A stretch of DNA of 64,000 nucleotides from Bacteroidia bacterium (GTDB taxonomy: Bacteria; Bacteroidota; Bacteroidia; JAIBAJ01). How positions within the stretch are numbered: position 1 is the stretch's first letter; each line of letters opens with the position of its first letter. The DNA lies in the NCBI GenBank assembly GCA_019695265.1, contig JAIBAJ010000003.1, positions 16,808 to 80,807 on the forward strand, in the 5' to 3' direction. Both the position numbers and the translations under genes were made by a program. The notes beneath the pieces were generated by a model. That model saw only the letters and a program-made list of their open reading frames with translations. It ran no database searches and was not told the DNA's origin. Shown here in pieces: positions 52,500-61,191 of this stretch.

Positions 52500-53270
52500 T
52501 TATTTAATTAAAAAAGACTCTTCTCCTGTCCAATCCGAAATTTGTGTATGGTCCGGATAATTAATTAATACTCCATTTAACCGTCCTTTAAATACGAAGG
52601 ATGATCCAACTGCAACTGCAGATGCTCCAGCATTAAACATGGCTAAGCTATGACTAGGTTTGCCTATTCCTCCAGAATAAATTAAAGGTACCTTTAATTC
52701 GCCGGCAATATTATTTACCCAATCTTCATTCCCTCCTTTCATTTTACCATCTCTGTTGGTATCAATTACCAGAATTTCACCCACTCCTTCATCTTGTAAT
52801 TTTTTTATGCAATCTTCAGGTGACCAGGTTGAAATTTGCTGACCGCTTTGAAAGCTAACCTTTGTCTTTCCATTTTGCTCTTTCAATTCAATACATCCAA
52901 TAATTGTTGAAGTCCCAAACTCCTTAACCATTTCACTCATAAAAGTAGGTTTTGAATGGTATGCTGAACAAATACATAATTTTTCAATGCCTAAGGTAAG
53001 GATTTTAGTTGCGGTCTGGATATCGGAAATTCCACCTGCATAAGTCACTGGCATAAAACATTCAGAAGCAATCTGTCCAATTAATTTTAAATCAAGTTCA
53101 TTCCTGTTTTTCGAAGGGGTAGTGTCTGAAATTATTAACTCCATTGCTTGCAGTTCATTAAAGATTTTAACTGCAACAAATGGGTCTCCAATATACCTCA
53201 TCTCCCCAAACTGGGTTGATTTGTAAAGTTCTTTATTAAATACCTGAAGGAAAGGGATTAATCGTCTCAA
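52500..53270 (-). CDS. HisF-like (HisF2) ammonia-channelling subunit for sugar amidation
   Basis: The 256-residue (beta/alpha)8 barrel clearly descends from imidazole glycerol phosphate synthase: GDPFVAVKIF, YAGGISDIQTATKIL, VIDTNRDGKMKG and YSGGIGKPSHSL. However, the Asp of canonical LDV (D11) reads LQV, and the Asp of IDAKR (D130) reads IELKE. Loss of both catalytic Asp residues argues against histidine synthesis. It fits the HisF2 role of passing ammonia from HisH2 to WbpG. It sits two bases after hisH2 and 18 before the WbpG-like gene. Confidence 0.85.
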   Translation of the reverse strand: MRRLIPFLQVFNKELYKSTQFGEMRYIGDPFVAVKIFNELQAMELIISDTTPSKNRNELDLKLIGQIASECFMPVTYAGGISDIQTATKILTLGIEKLCICSAYHSKPTFMSEMVKEFGTSTIIGCIELKEQNGKTKVSFQSGQQISTWSPEDCIKKLQDEGVGEILVIDTNRDGKMKGGNEDWVNNIAGELKVPLIYSGGIGKPSHSLAMFNAGASAVAVGSSFVFKGRLNGVLINYPDHTQISDWTGEESFLIK

Positions 53271-53272
53271 GG

Positions 53273-53899
53273 CTAATAATTTACAAAATTGCGTAAAAGT
53301 TGAAAACCAAAAGAAAGGCTTTTTTCAGGATGAAATTGTACGCCCATTACTCTGCCTTTTCCAACAGCAGATGGAAATTTATAACCATATTCCGAAGTCG
53401 CCAAACAAAATTCACTTTCTAAAATCCCCCTTGGAGCATGATAGGCATGAACAAAATAGAAAAATGCCTTATCCAAATTGCTGAACAACAAATTCGATTG
53501 GGTTGAATTTGTTGTTGTCCACCCAACATGAGGTATGGGAAGCTGAATGGATTCCTTAAAGCGTTCAACGTGGCCTGGAATAAAACCAAGACCGGGTTTG
53601 TCTCCTTCCTCACTACCTTCAAATAACATCTGCATGCCCAGACAAATGCCTAATAAACTTGTATCGTCCCTGTTTGAAAAATGGTGAATCGAATCAATAA
53701 ATCCCATTTTTTCTAATGCCTGTATTCCTTTATCAAATCTTCCAACACCAGGCAATATCAATTTGTTTAACTTTTCTAATTGGTCAGGCCTTTGAATAAT
53801 TATAGCATCATTACCTATCTTCCTTAACATGTTGGCAACAGAACCTACATTGCCAATTCCAACATCAACTATTCCAACAGGAAGTGGGTAAGGTGTCAT
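53273..53899 (-). CDS. HisH-like (HisH2) glutamine amidotransferase subunit
   Basis: The 208-residue class I glutaminase has LLGICLGMQMLFEG with the nucleophile Cys, HVGWTTTNSTQ, FVHAYH, and VQFHPEKSLSFG with the catalytic His and Glu. The triad is complete, so it should hydrolyse glutamine. Together with the HisF paralogue it forms the ammonia source of the sugar-amidation operon. An independent hisH for histidine would be expected elsewhere in the genome. Confidence 0.9.
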   Translation of the reverse strand: MTPYPLPVGIVDVGIGNVGSVANMLRKIGNDAIIIQRPDQLEKLNKLILPGVGRFDKGIQALEKMGFIDSIHHFSNRDDTSLLGICLGMQMLFEGSEEGDKPGLGFIPGHVERFKESIQLPIPHVGWTTTNSTQSNLLFSNLDKAFFYFVHAYHAPRGILESEFCLATSEYGYKFPSAVGKGRVMGVQFHPEKSLSFGFQLLRNFVNY

Positions 53900-53914
53900 A
53901 TCTGTTTAATCAAG

Positions 53915-55153
53915 TTAATTCAAATTAAGACTATTAAGCCTTTCTGCAAAACTAAAGTAATTCTTTTCTGAAGAATATTTTTCTTTCCAGGTGCCGTATG
54001 CCTGATTTCTCATTTGAACACATTGCTCATGGCCTAAATTATAATGATTTTGAATTAACTTCCACAAGGATTCATTACTTATTCCAACAGGAACCAAGTA
54101 CCCATTTGATGAATTAACAATTTCCCCACTACCTCCAACATCGGTAGCTATGCATGGTATTTGGGCGCTCATGGCTTCCATAATTGAAACGGGTAATCCT
54201 TCAGTTTCACTTACGTTTACAAATAAATCCACGTAATTATTTTCTAAAAAATTCAAAATGTGTTCATGACTTACATTGCCCCAAAATTCGGTTTGTATAT
54301 TTAATTTGTTTTCATTCAGACGTTTATTTAATTGAATTAAATTATCAATTTCAGGTCCTCCACCCAAATGAATCCATTTGATTTTTTCATTTTGAGAAAA
54401 ATTTAAAGCTTCAATGATTTTTCCTAACCTTTTTAGAGGAACTGCATAAGCTATACTCAATAAAATGAAGGGTTGGTCACCTTGTTTGGTTGGTATTTTA
54501 TTTAATCTGGAAGAACCAAGCCTATGAATTTCTGTCTTATCTTTCCCAAGCTGTCCGTATTTTTGTTCTAAATATTTCTTCCCATTTTCAGAAATGCATA
54601 CGAGTATGTCTAGATTCTTTAGTAACCAAGGTCTAAAAGGTAAATAATTTTCAGGATTTCGTTCGGAATAGATATCCCAACCATGAGCTCTGCTTATACC
54701 AGTTGAAAATTTCTTTTGCTTTAATAAACTCACTGCCAAGGCTCTTTCATCGCACCAGTAGGAATAAAATGTTAAATGTTCTCCTTGATGGAATTTTGAA
54801 CTATGTTTTAGAATTTCCTGACGTATTCTTTTTGCTCTTTGAAAATAAGAAAGTAATAATTTGACCTTATAAAAACTCAATTCCCTATTTCGAATTAAGT
54901 TTAAAATCTCCGTATTTACAGAAGAATGAAATATACCCAAAAATCCAGATAGTTTATTTGCTAAACTATTTGGAAACGAGATATGTATATGTTTCCTTGC
55001 CTCCATGGAAGAGCTTAAACCTGGTAAGGTTGTAACAAAAATAATTTCTTGAAATACTTTTTTTAGTTGAGGTAATTCATCTACTAAATAGGGCTCCTTT
55101 CCTCCAATGGGAAAATCATCCGTTATCAGATAAAGTACCTTACTTGCCTGCAT
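53915..55153 (-). CDS. Glycosyltransferase family 4 protein
   Basis: The 412-residue GT-B protein has YLITDDFPIGGKEPYLVDELP at the start (broken by helix turns), ILLSIAYAVPLKRLGKIIEAL, a WIHLGGGPEIDNL segment and the EX7E-type ETEGLPVSIMEAMSAQIP. DVGGSGEIV follows. It is the first gene of the sugar-amidation operon, 15 bases before hisH2, so it may transfer the amidated sugar or act on the same glycan. Confidence 0.9.
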   Translation of the reverse strand: MQASKVLYLITDDFPIGGKEPYLVDELPQLKKVFQEIIFVTTLPGLSSSMEARKHIHISFPNSLANKLSGFLGIFHSSVNTEILNLIRNRELSFYKVKLLLSYFQRAKRIRQEILKHSSKFHQGEHLTFYSYWCDERALAVSLLKQKKFSTGISRAHGWDIYSERNPENYLPFRPWLLKNLDILVCISENGKKYLEQKYGQLGKDKTEIHRLGSSRLNKIPTKQGDQPFILLSIAYAVPLKRLGKIIEALNFSQNEKIKWIHLGGGPEIDNLIQLNKRLNENKLNIQTEFWGNVSHEHILNFLENNYVDLFVNVSETEGLPVSIMEAMSAQIPCIATDVGGSGEIVNSSNGYLVPVGISNESLWKLIQNHYNLGHEQCVQMRNQAYGTWKEKYSSEKNYFSFAERLNSLNLN

Positions 55154-55194
55154 AATTGTTATTTGATTTTACAAAATTACGATCAATCCATTTC

Positions 55195-55227
55195 AAAAAA
55201 AAAGGCCACATGAATAATGTGGCCTTT
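55195..55227 (-). terminator. Intrinsic terminator of the DUF1573 gene
   Basis: AAAGGCCACAT (55201-55211) and ATGTGGCCTTT (55217-55227) pair perfectly. On the minus strand a run of T follows. It lies 19 bases after the stop codon of the 55246 gene. Confidence 0.88.
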
Positions 55228-55245
55228 CAATTAAAAAGTACAATT

Positions 55246-55707
55246 TTATTTCTTCTCCAATGGAGCACCTGAATTATTGTTCACAGGCATAGTCTCTTCC
55301 GTTGGAACTGCTTCTACATTACCTGCAATACGAACAGTTTTGGTAGCAGTTTTTGCATTGGATGTTACAGTAACAGTTTTGTTAATTGGTCCAACACGTT
55401 TAGTATCGTAATTTACCTTTAAAACTCCGGTTTCACCTGGTTTAATTGGGTCTTTTGGCCATTGTGGAACGGTACAACCACAGCTTCCGCGGGCATTAGA
55501 AATAATTAAAGGCTCTTTCCCGGTGTTTTTGAATCTAAATTCACATCCTCCGTCAGCACCCTGTTTAATGTTACCATAATCGTGAACTTCCTTTTCGAAA
55601 GTGATTTCTGGTGCATTAGGATTGTCATTAGCGGCAGGAGCTGCATCTTGAGCTTTAGCCGAAATTAATCCGGCTGAGAATACAAAGGCTAGTAAAACTT
55701 TTCTCAT
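55246..55707 (-). CDS. DUF1573 domain-containing exported protein
   Basis: The 153-residue protein has a signal peptide ending SAKAQ and an Ig-like DUF1573 domain: FEKEVHDYGNIKQGADGGCEF, FKNTGKEPLIISNARGSCGCTVP and PGETGVLKVNYDTKRVG (each shown in part). The SCGC motif is typical. The family is common in Bacteroidota; function is not established. The C terminus is a short Pro/Asn-rich tail. Confidence 0.9.
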   Translation of the reverse strand: MRKVLLAFVFSAGLISAKAQDAAPAANDNPNAPEITFEKEVHDYGNIKQGADGGCEFRFKNTGKEPLIISNARGSCGCTVPQWPKDPIKPGETGVLKVNYDTKRVGPINKTVTVTSNAKTATKTVRIAGNVEAVPTEETMPVNNNSGAPLEKK

Positions 55708-55802
55708 GTTTAATTATGTTCTGGCAACAAATGTAAGTTAGTTTTTTAGAAAGATGATTACGGTTTCTAAAATTTTTGTTAATCCTATTTCAAAAAAGGC
55801 TC

Positions 55803-56837
55803 TTAGTTCTTAATAAACCGCAAAAATTGGACGATTTTGTCATTTTCTATTACCTTAATTCCATAAATACCCGGAATAAGTCCATGTGTTTTTATGACCG
55901 TATTACTTTCTGATTTTAGAAAATTCAATGGAAGCACTTGCCCATGGATATTAATTAATTCAAAGCTTAACTCCCGACCGTTTTTAATCCCGCTAATAGT
56001 TAAGTTTGTTTCGCAAGGATTAGGATAAACTTCCAATGGATTGCCTTCCCTTAATTCATCCAACCCCACCGAACAGGAAGCTGTACATGGATTAATTAAA
56101 AGGTTTGAAGTTCCTGACTCATAATCCAAATCTCCTGTTGGTGAACTGGAATCCCAAAAACTTAGGAGTTGAAGATCGCCTGCATTGTAGGAATCTCCTC
56201 CAACACGTATACATCCAGCAGGTAAATCAACATGAGCAAACATTACACCTCCATTGTAAAAGTTTCTTTCAACTTGTATTAAACAGTTGTTCATTACGGT
56301 AGCATTGGTGGCATTGTAAAAATCCCGATTCACTATCAACTGTCCAAGATTTCTAAACTCAGCGCCTGTTACATTGTAAAAATCTGAATCACATCTAAAA
56401 ACACCCTCATTGTCAACTCTTGTTATAGAATCGCCAAAAAAGGAACAATGAAGTGTGCCTTCACTAAGGTTATGGATATATCCACTATCCAATGCTGCCA
56501 TTCGCTCATTATTAAAGCTACCCGAATTGATAAAGGTGGAATGCAAACCTGCTACCAATAAACTATCACAGGTATTGCCTATGGAATGATTGATTAGTTG
56601 CCCCCCTCCGGTTATATAAACAAAGTTATTGGTAATAAGCCCGTCATTACAAACTTCACCTCCGTCAATCAATAAATTGCCAACTAGTTGTCCGGTGGAA
56701 GTAATGCATAGTGTTTGTCCGGTACTTACTACCCAAGGACTTGTATTAATTGATGATATCGTAATAGTACAATTGCATTGGCTAAACCCTTTTACAACCA
56801 AAACAAGTAAGGTGATGATACTTCCTAATTTTTTCAT
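55803..56837 (-). CDS. Secreted protein with type IX sorting domain
   Basis: The 344-residue protein begins MKKLGSIITLLVLVVKGFSQ, a signal peptide. Its central part has repeating short beta strands with Cys, Asn and Gly, for example LLIDGGEVCNDGLITNN and LIVNRDFYNATNAT, which suggest a right-handed beta-helix. The C-terminal 75 residues are a type IX sorting domain (LEVYPNPCETNLTI). The frame is open upstream to an ATG at 56885, but the ATG at 56837 gives the signal peptide and is preferred. Ligand unknown. Confidence 0.8.
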   Translation of the reverse strand: MKKLGSIITLLVLVVKGFSQCNCTITISSINTSPWVVSTGQTLCITSTGQLVGNLLIDGGEVCNDGLITNNFVYITGGGQLINHSIGNTCDSLLVAGLHSTFINSGSFNNERMAALDSGYIHNLSEGTLHCSFFGDSITRVDNEGVFRCDSDFYNVTGAEFRNLGQLIVNRDFYNATNATVMNNCLIQVERNFYNGGVMFAHVDLPAGCIRVGGDSYNAGDLQLLSFWDSSSPTGDLDYESGTSNLLINPCTASCSVGLDELREGNPLEVYPNPCETNLTISGIKNGRELSFELINIHGQVLPLNFLKSESNTVIKTHGLIPGIYGIKVIENDKIVQFLRFIKN

Positions 56838-57015
56838 GCTGCAAAAAAAGGAAAATATAACTGAACTCCTTTCATTACTAACCAATATCAGTGGTGTTTA
56901 GAATGTATTTTTGATAAACTGAACTGTTAATATTTATTTGTTTATTGGTCGAAAGATTTGTACCTTTTTTTATCTACCAATCGTTTCGTGGTTCAGATTT
57001 CGTAAACGCATAGCT

Positions 57016-60000
57016 ATGTATAAGATACTGAATGTTTTGGCAATTCTTATGGTTTTTTCCCTTCCAATTCGTTCCCAACAATGGAACTCAATACCCGGAC
57101 CCAATGCCATTGCCCCCAATAAACTAGCCTTTTTCTCAGCCAATGACTCCATATTGATTGCAACGAATTGGGGTGTTTTAAAAGGTGATCCCAATGGAGC
57201 AAATTGGTATAAACCTGCTTCGTTTCCTATGCCTTCCCAAGAAGTTAATGACCTTATAGTCGACCAAAACGGTATGCTTGGGGTTGGTTATGACAATAAC
57301 TTGTATAGCTCATCAGATGGAGTGGCTTGGTCTTCCATATTTACATTTCCTATTTCACCCTATTCGAATCCATTACTTGCCAGAGAAGGTTCCTTTTCTG
57401 CCTTGTCCTTTACTATTAGCCCTCAAACTCCTCTACTTTACACTTCATCCTCTCTCGCAGGTTCTTACACCCTTGAATCGGATTTTAATCCTACAGGAAA
57501 TATTTCCACTCTCCAAATTCAAAATGGTAAAATTATGGTCGGAATGGATGGAGGATTCGGACTTTGGATAAAAGATCATGCCGGAAATTGGAGCAATTTT
57601 ACGGTTGGACTTATCAATTTTACGAATGAAACTATTCTATCCATGTGGAAGGATACACCCAACGGTAAACTATATATTGGTACTTCCCACGACCTTTACA
57701 TGGCAGATACCTTAACTTATGCCTTTTCATCAGTTGGAATAAATAATGGAAATCCTTCTATGAAATTTAATGACCTCTGTATTAGAAATGGAATTGTATT
57801 CGCCGGAACTAACCAAGGATTGAAAAAATTTGATCCTTCTACTTTAATATGGTCCAATGTAGACATCGGATTGTCATTGGCAAATTATGAAATTCGCGAC
57901 TTGTTTGGGAAAGGAAGTCAACTTCTGATAGCTATCGATAAATATGGAGTAGCTAACTTTGATATGGATTTGGTTAGTTCTTCATCATTTTTCCCAATTC
58001 AGGCAAATGCCGTTTCTTGCCTGGGTGAAGCCGGAACCATTCCTTATGTAGGATCATTCCCCGGTGGTACTTCCCTTGACTTGAATTTAACCAATACTTG
58101 GGAAATAGCCTCCATTCCTGAATACCGAAACAAAACCAATTCAGTTATAACAGCTAATGGTTACATTTTTACAGCTACAAATGCAGGTGTTTTTAGGTAC
58201 TCAAGCTCTAATTCATGGGAAAATGCAAGTGGCAATTTGGACCTTTCTTCCAATTTACCATCTGGTGTAGATATTAAAGACCTTGTATTTTGGAATGGAA
58301 AGCTATTAGCAGCCACCAATGGAAATGGAGTGTATAAATCAGCTGACAATGGAAACAATTGGGGCTCCTTCCCTCAAACTCCGGTTTCTTCAACCGATAA
58401 TTGCCTAGATTTCTGCCTAAAAGGTTCTGATACCTTAATACTTGCTACTGCAACCCAGTTGTATTTTCAAACAAGTTCTAATACCATGATGTGGACTGCA
58501 ATTCCTCAATTTTCTGCCAACCTAGGTGCCGACAAAGTCATGGTTGTTGCAGATACATTGTGGATTATTCGAAGCGGAATAGCCTATTATTCTCCCGATT
58601 TCGGTCAAAACTGGCAGATTGCTGTGCCTCAACATCCAAACAATTGGTATGATTTTGCTTCAATTGTGGAGTCCAATAGAAATGTTGTTATACTTACCGG
58701 TGCGGTTGGTATTATCGCAACTGCTAACGGCGGAGAAACATGGACCGATATCACAGCTAACATACCATCAAGTGTTGAAGTAACAGCTTTAGGAAAGATT
58801 GGCAGCTCTTTGTATGCAGGAACAAAATGGAATGGATTGTATAAAATGAGTCTGTCTCCAGAAATACCCATTCTTTCCATCGATCAGGTTGCCATTGAGG
58901 CAGAATGCCCCGGAACAGGATTAGGTTCTATTAAAATTGCTGTTGTTTCCGGTGGAGTGCCTCCCTATTCTTACTCATTAAATAATGGACAAGTGCAACA
59001 ATCTAATGTTTTTACCGGATTGGCAGGAGGTTCAAATTATACCGTTAAAGTGATAGATGGGGCAGGAAATTTTATTGAAGCAACCTATTTCGTTGAAACT
59101 GGAACAGGTTTTACCATTAACACTACTGATTATACCTCCGATGTCTGCGATGGCAATCTCATTACCTTAGCAGAGGTAAGTGGTTCCCCGGCCCAAACCT
59201 ATACCTTTCTATGGGAAGATCCCAATGGGGGAAATTCATCCTTTGTCCCAGGTAATGACTTAGTAGCTGGTCCTCAATTAACAGCCGATTTCGATTTTTA
59301 TACCGTAACTCTTACCGATCCTTTTGGTTGCTCGAATACTGCAACGGTAAACATTAATCGCCATCAAGGACAGGAAGTTAAAGGTACTATTACCATTGGG
59401 GGAGCTGATATTGATTTCGCAGCCTTGGGTATCGATACCGTGGAAGTTAGAATCGTTAAGGTTCAAAGCGGAAACGATGGTTACTATTCCACCGTTGATT
59501 CTTTTTTGATTGTTGCCGGACAAAGCAATGCTCCTTACAAATATAAATTTGACCATATCCCCACCGGAAACTATAAAATCTTTGCCCGTATTTCCGACTC
59601 CAATGCTCCTTCTTCGGTGTTACCTACCTATTTGGGACAAACCATTTACTGGGGGCCAGCCACTCTGCTTAGCTTTCCTACCAGCAATTGTAACCTCGAA
59701 AATCAAGATATCGACCTCATAAACTCCATCGGTCAAACAGGTATAGGTAGTATCAGTGGATACATTCAATTTGGTGCATTTAAAACTGAAAATATTGAAA
59801 GTGGAGACCCTATTCCATTAATTGATGTCGTGGTTGAAAAGGACTCTATCTTTTTTTATACCCAGGCACGCCCTATTGACCTTACTACTTATTATTACCA
59901 ATTCACTAATTTACCGCTCCAGTGCTATGATTTTATCTATGTAAATCTGCCAGGGGTTATTCAGTTAAACGAGTATTCACCATGCCTAACAGAGGCTAAT

Positions 60001-60336
60001 CCTAACGTAATTTACCGCGATTTTTGTGCCGATACAACAGGCGGCACCACTGACAATACCCGATTAGATACTTGCTCGGTAATTCCGGTGAATATTCCGG
60101 ATTTTCTACAATCTGAAAGTGGAGTTTTCCCTAACCCGGGAACCGGTGATTTCTTTATCCAAACCAACCGTGAGCCTCTACAAATTCAGGTTTTTGACCT
60201 GCTCGGTCAAAAAGTAGCCTTTACTTGGAGCCCGGTAGAGCATAAGCTAAGCCTGAATCCGGTTATAGGTATCTATCAAGTATCATTGGAGTTTCCTGAT
60301 CACCACGAAAATTACCGCGTCCTGCTTCGACCTTAG
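57016..60336 (+). CDS. Large secreted protein with propeller repeats, SprB-like repeat and type IX sorting domain
   Basis: The 1106-residue protein has a signal peptide (KILNVLAILMVFSLPIRSQ) and two-component-sensor-like or BNR propeller repeats from about 30 to 620 (SSDGVAW, YIGTSHDLYMA, FAGTNQGLKKF, YKSADNGNNWG). An SprB-type repeat (about 625-700, CPGTGLGSIKIAVVSGG) and further beta domains come next. The C-terminal sorting domain begins ESGVFPNPGTGDFFI. An ATG at 56938 is in frame but lies before a non-signal stretch, so 57016 is chosen. It is probably surface-exposed or released. Confidence 0.85.
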   Translation: MYKILNVLAILMVFSLPIRSQQWNSIPGPNAIAPNKLAFFSANDSILIATNWGVLKGDPNGANWYKPASFPMPSQEVNDLIVDQNGMLGVGYDNNLYSSSDGVAWSSIFTFPISPYSNPLLAREGSFSALSFTISPQTPLLYTSSSLAGSYTLESDFNPTGNISTLQIQNGKIMVGMDGGFGLWIKDHAGNWSNFTVGLINFTNETILSMWKDTPNGKLYIGTSHDLYMADTLTYAFSSVGINNGNPSMKFNDLCIRNGIVFAGTNQGLKKFDPSTLIWSNVDIGLSLANYEIRDLFGKGSQLLIAIDKYGVANFDMDLVSSSSFFPIQANAVSCLGEAGTIPYVGSFPGGTSLDLNLTNTWEIASIPEYRNKTNSVITANGYIFTATNAGVFRYSSSNSWENASGNLDLSSNLPSGVDIKDLVFWNGKLLAATNGNGVYKSADNGNNWGSFPQTPVSSTDNCLDFCLKGSDTLILATATQLYFQTSSNTMMWTAIPQFSANLGADKVMVVADTLWIIRSGIAYYSPDFGQNWQIAVPQHPNNWYDFASIVESNRNVVILTGAVGIIATANGGETWTDITANIPSSVEVTALGKIGSSLYAGTKWNGLYKMSLSPEIPILSIDQVAIEAECPGTGLGSIKIAVVSGGVPPYSYSLNNGQVQQSNVFTGLAGGSNYTVKVIDGAGNFIEATYFVETGTGFTINTTDYTSDVCDGNLITLAEVSGSPAQTYTFLWEDPNGGNSSFVPGNDLVAGPQLTADFDFYTVTLTDPFGCSNTATVNINRHQGQEVKGTITIGGADIDFAALGIDTVEVRIVKVQSGNDGYYSTVDSFLIVAGQSNAPYKYKFDHIPTGNYKIFARISDSNAPSSVLPTYLGQTIYWGPATLLSFPTSNCNLENQDIDLINSIGQTGIGSISGYIQFGAFKTENIESGDPIPLIDVVVEKDSIFFYTQARPIDLTTYYYQFTNLPLQCYDFIYVNLPGVIQLNEYSPCLTEANPNVIYRDFCADTTGGTTDNTRLDTCSVIPVNIPDFLQSESGVFPNPGTGDFFIQTNREPLQIQVFDLLGQKVAFTWSPVEHKLSLNPVIGIYQVSLEFPDHHENYRVLLRP

Positions 60337-60381
60337 ATTTGTTAAACGGCTGTTCGTAAAAAATCCTAAAATTTTTTATCC

Positions 60382-60415
60382 GGGCTGCAAGCATAATTAG
60401 CTTTGCAGCCCTTTT
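60382..60415 (+). terminator. Terminator-like hairpin overlapping the terC promoter
   Basis: GGGCTGCAAGC (60382-60392) pairs with GCTTTGCAGCCC (60400-60411, one bulge), followed by TTTT. It ends seven bases before the terC ATG, so the right arm doubles as a promoter element (see next entry). Confidence 0.7.
60398..60405 (+). promoter_or_regulatory. -7 element of terC embedded in the hairpin
   Basis: TAGCTTTG is an exact TAnnTTTG match 17 nt before the terC start codon. It overlaps the right arm of the terminator-like hairpin. Confidence 0.5.
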
Positions 60416-60421
60416 AATTTC

Positions 60422-61174
60422 ATGGAAAATCTTTTCTCTGTTCCTGCCTTAATTTCCCTAATTACACTTACCTTACTTGAAATAATCCTGGGTGTCGATA
60501 ATATTATCTTTATTGCCATCATTGCAGGAAAATTGCCTCATAAAAAGGAACAAAGACGTGCCAGAACCATTGGTTTAACACTAGCCTTAATTATCCGTGT
60601 GCTAATGCTTTCAGGAATTTCCTGGCTTGCCGGAAGTACCCAACCAATTTTCCATTTTAACCTGGGTCCATATGAATTGAGTCCTAGTGTTAGAGATTTA
60701 ATTTTACTGGTCGGTGGGGTTTTCTTGTTATATAAAACCGGTATCGAAATTTATGAGAAAATTTCCGGACATGAAGGCGATCATAAGGATTTAAAAGCAC
60801 TGTCGGTTAATGCTGCCATTTTGCAAATCGTTTTAATCGATATTGTTTTTTCCTTCGATAGTATCTTAACTGCTGTAGGTTTATCACGCGATCTTCCTAT
60901 TATGATTGCTGCCGTTGTAATCTCCATGATAATTATGCTGGTATTTTCAGAAAAGGTTTCCGACTTTATCAACCAACATCCCACCGTTAAAATTTTGGCC
61001 TTGGCTTTTTTAATACTTATTGGTGGTTTATTGGTGCTCGAATCCATTCACATCGAAGTGGAAAAGGGCTATGTTTATTTTGCCTTGGCCTTTTCACTCA
61101 TTGTGGAATACCTCAATATTAAACGCAGATCCATCGCAGCCAAAGCCGGTCATTCCCATAAATCAAACGAATAA
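60422..61174 (+). CDS. TerC family integral membrane protein
   Basis: The 250-residue protein has about seven membrane segments and the family motifs LLEIILGVDNIIFIAI and VFSFDSILTAVGLS, each with a buried acidic pair. TerC/Alx proteins are linked to manganese export and tellurite resistance. Followed by trxB after 17 bases on the same strand, so possibly co-transcribed. Confidence 0.92.
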   Translation: MENLFSVPALISLITLTLLEIILGVDNIIFIAIIAGKLPHKKEQRRARTIGLTLALIIRVLMLSGISWLAGSTQPIFHFNLGPYELSPSVRDLILLVGGVFLLYKTGIEIYEKISGHEGDHKDLKALSVNAAILQIVLIDIVFSFDSILTAVGLSRDLPIMIAAVVISMIIMLVFSEKVSDFINQHPTVKILALAFLILIGGLLVLESIHIEVEKGYVYFALAFSLIVEYLNIKRRSIAAKAGHSHKSNE

Positions 61175-61191
61175 TCTTTTATATTTCTACC

